Assembly (NCBI RefSeq): GCF_020171945.1
Contig: NZ_JAIVAP010000006.1
Location: 62,001 to 126,000 of the forward strand
DNA from: Bacillus infantis
GTDB lineage: Bacteria; Bacillota; Bacilli; Bacillales; Cytobacillaceae
Direction: 5' to 3'
DNA: 64,000 bases
Position 1 is the stretch's first letter, and each line of letters begins with the position of its first letter. Of the stretch, positions 62,701-64,000 are shown piece after piece. The notes below the pieces were generated by a model that saw only the letters and a list, made by a program, of their open reading frames with translations, searched no databases and had not been told where the DNA came from. Made by a program: the position numbers and the translations under genes.

Positions 62701-63819
62701 GTGAATGTGGCTGGAAAAATTATCGACTATTTTGCAGGCGGCAATACTGCAAGAGGATTCCACAGCTTATATGAATCCAATCTTCAGGATTTATCGCGTT
62801 TATTTATACTTAAGGGCGGACCTGGCACCGGGAAATCGACACTCATGAAAGGAATAGGCTCTAAATGGCTTGATAAAGGCTATAACATCGAGCTCATCCA
62901 CAGTCCATCGGACAATGACTCTGTCAGCGGGGTGATCATCCCAGCTCTAAAGGTCGGAATTGTAGACGGCACTGCGCCGCAGGTCATTGAACCGAAAGCG
63001 CCTGGTGCCATAGAGGAATATGTCAATCTTGGGGAAGCTTGGGACTCTGCCCAGCTGGCCAGCCAGAAAGGGAAGATACTCAGGCTCAACAGCAAGATCA
63101 ATGCCTGCTATAAACAGGCTTACAGCACATTTGCAGAAGCATTGAAAATTCATGATGACTGGGAGAAATTCTATATTGACAGCATGGATTTTGAAAAGGC
63201 GAACCAGCTTACATCAAAACTGATACAAGTTTTTTACGGCAAAATGACTTTAAATAAAATCTCATCTGTAAAGCATCGGTTCTTAGGTGCTGCCACGCCA
63301 AAGGGCGCGGTCGACTGCATTCCGAATCTGACGCTTGATATTCATAAGCGATACTTCATCAAGGGCCGTCCAGGCTCAGGCAAATCGACGCTACTGAAGA
63401 AGCTGGCCGCCGAAGCTGAAAAGCGCGGCTTTGACATCGAGGTGTATCATTGCGGATTTGATCCCAACAGCCTTGATATGCTGATTATCCGTGAGCTGGG
63501 CCTGGCGATTTTCGACAGTACGGCTCCCCATGAATATTTCCCGAGCAGGGATGGGGATGAAATCATTGATATGTATGAACAGCTGATCACACCTGGCACC
63601 GATGAAATTTTTGCTGATGAAATCAAAGAAATTGCCTCCAAATATAAAGCGAAGATGACAGAGTCAACAGGCTATCTGGCAGACGCCAAGCGGCTGAATG
63701 ATGAATTGGAGAAGATTTATTCAGAAGCCATGGATTATTCAATTGTGGACAGCATCCGTGACAAGATTGAGGAGAAGATTCTCCGCATTGAAACACCCCA
63801 TCCAATCTATGCCGATTAA
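62701..63819 (+). CDS. Double P-loop ATPase of the PRK06851 type
   Basis: A 372-aa protein with two related halves, each with a Walker A: LKGGPGTGKSTLMK (about 37-50) and KGRPGSGKSTLLK (about 224-236). Between them, HSPSDNDSVSGVIIP and its later counterpart HCGFDPNSLDMLIIREL repeat the same pattern, so the protein is an internal duplication. No membrane segment. The start is GTG 62701 or GTG 62707 after AAAGGA. Function unknown; members are found in spore-forming Firmicutes. It precedes a Gly/Pro-rich protein. Confidence 0.8.
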   Translation: MNVAGKIIDYFAGGNTARGFHSLYESNLQDLSRLFILKGGPGTGKSTLMKGIGSKWLDKGYNIELIHSPSDNDSVSGVIIPALKVGIVDGTAPQVIEPKAPGAIEEYVNLGEAWDSAQLASQKGKILRLNSKINACYKQAYSTFAEALKIHDDWEKFYIDSMDFEKANQLTSKLIQVFYGKMTLNKISSVKHRFLGAATPKGAVDCIPNLTLDIHKRYFIKGRPGSGKSTLLKKLAAEAEKRGFDIEVYHCGFDPNSLDMLIIRELGLAIFDSTAPHEYFPSRDGDEIIDMYEQLITPGTDEIFADEIKEIASKYKAKMTESTGYLADAKRLNDELEKIYSEAMDYSIVDSIRDKIEEKILRIETPHPIYAD

Positions 63820-63844
63820 CTGAAAGCAGAAAGGGGAACGACCC

Positions 63845-64000
63845 ATGAATTATTATCCTTACCAAGGCCAGTATTATCCTCACCCTCAGGCAGATCTGCT
63901 GCCGCAGCATTCAAGATTTAGTGTATTTCCAGGGGGCGGGGGCCAGCCCGGCTTTCCTTTCCAGCCCGGTTTTCCAGGCCAGCCTGGCTTCCCGGGAGGC
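63845..64000 (+). CDS. Gly/Pro/Gln-rich low-complexity protein, 3' end cut by window
   Basis: AAAGGGGAACG precedes ATG 63845. The visible 52 residues begin with a Tyr/His/Pro-rich segment (MNYYPYQGQYYPHPQADLL), then FSVFPGGGGQPG and repeats of the unit QPGFPG. The composition resembles Bacillus spore-coat or exosporium-associated proteins, and the cupin protein at the other end of the window has a similar Tyr/Pro-rich N-terminus. The rest lies outside. Confidence 0.6.
   Translation, partial: MNYYPYQGQYYPHPQADLLPQHSRFSVFPGGGGQPGFPFQPGFPGQPGFPGG

Overview
The window looks like a chromosomal segment of a Gram-positive, spore-forming Bacillaceae member (Bacillus sensu lato). The evidence is strong GGAGG-type ribosome binding sites with frequent GTG/TTG starts, short rho-independent terminators, and clusters in the B. 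subtilis style: yoaS-yozG-yoaT, ahpC-ahpF with a PerR box, a BceRSAB-type resistance module, a puc-type xanthine dehydrogenase operon, rocB and pepT. No rRNA, tRNA, CRISPR array, intact insertion sequence or prophage was seen. The first gene (cupin) and the last gene (Gly/Pro-rich protein) are cut by the window edges. Start sites were chosen by RBS spacing and often lie downstream of the longest open frame.

Layout. 0-11 kb: cupin, stress SDR, yoaS-yozG-yoaT operon, HpaB-type flavin monooxygenase, HxlR regulator divergent from a quinone-reductase/VOC pair, APH-fold kinase, ArsR-SDR pair, small proteins and an ABM monooxygenase. 11-16 kb: TetR with an MFS drug exporter, then ahpCF and a LysE-type exporter. 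16-21 kb: a BceRSAB-like antimicrobial-peptide sensing and detoxification operon. 21-30 kb: FUSC-type exporter and a five-gene molybdenum hydroxylase operon (pucA, B, D, C, E order), convergent with an ornithine-cyclodeaminase-like gene and an MHS transporter. 30-37 kb: ECF sigma with a DUF4179 anti-sigma candidate, a DUF305 protein, Gfo/Idh, DegV, PadR with its HAAS-type membrane partner, VOC and AraC. 37-45.4 kb: a sugar module made of a membrane-anchored sugar-binding sensor, a YesM-type kinase, a YesN-type regulator and MglB-MglA-MglC. 45-55 kb: glycosyltransferase, PhzF, S9 peptidase, a divergent MurE paralogue, PepT, VOC and RocB. 55-57.4 kb: a ParM-like actin ATPase and a ParR-like partner preceded by an AT-rich, iteron-containing region, that is, a complete type II partition-like locus in an otherwise chromosomal context. 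57-64 kb: a thioredoxin-like gene remnant, TrxB-like oxidoreductase, methyltransferase, HExxH protein, alpha-glucosidase, YbaK deacylase and a double P-loop ATPase.

Dispersed repeats are a feature of this genome. At least six copies of a 27-bp palindrome (GAGCCAAGGGG arms) occur between genes, and one forms the C-terminal tail of the Fe-S subunit of xanthine dehydrogenase. Two copies of a ~130-bp repeat lie at 41.2 and 52.8 kb. The most unusual items are the partition-like locus, the MurE paralogue without the diaminopimelate-recognition motif, the palindromes that enter coding sequence, and an orphan promoter-terminator unit at 29.7-29.86 kb.
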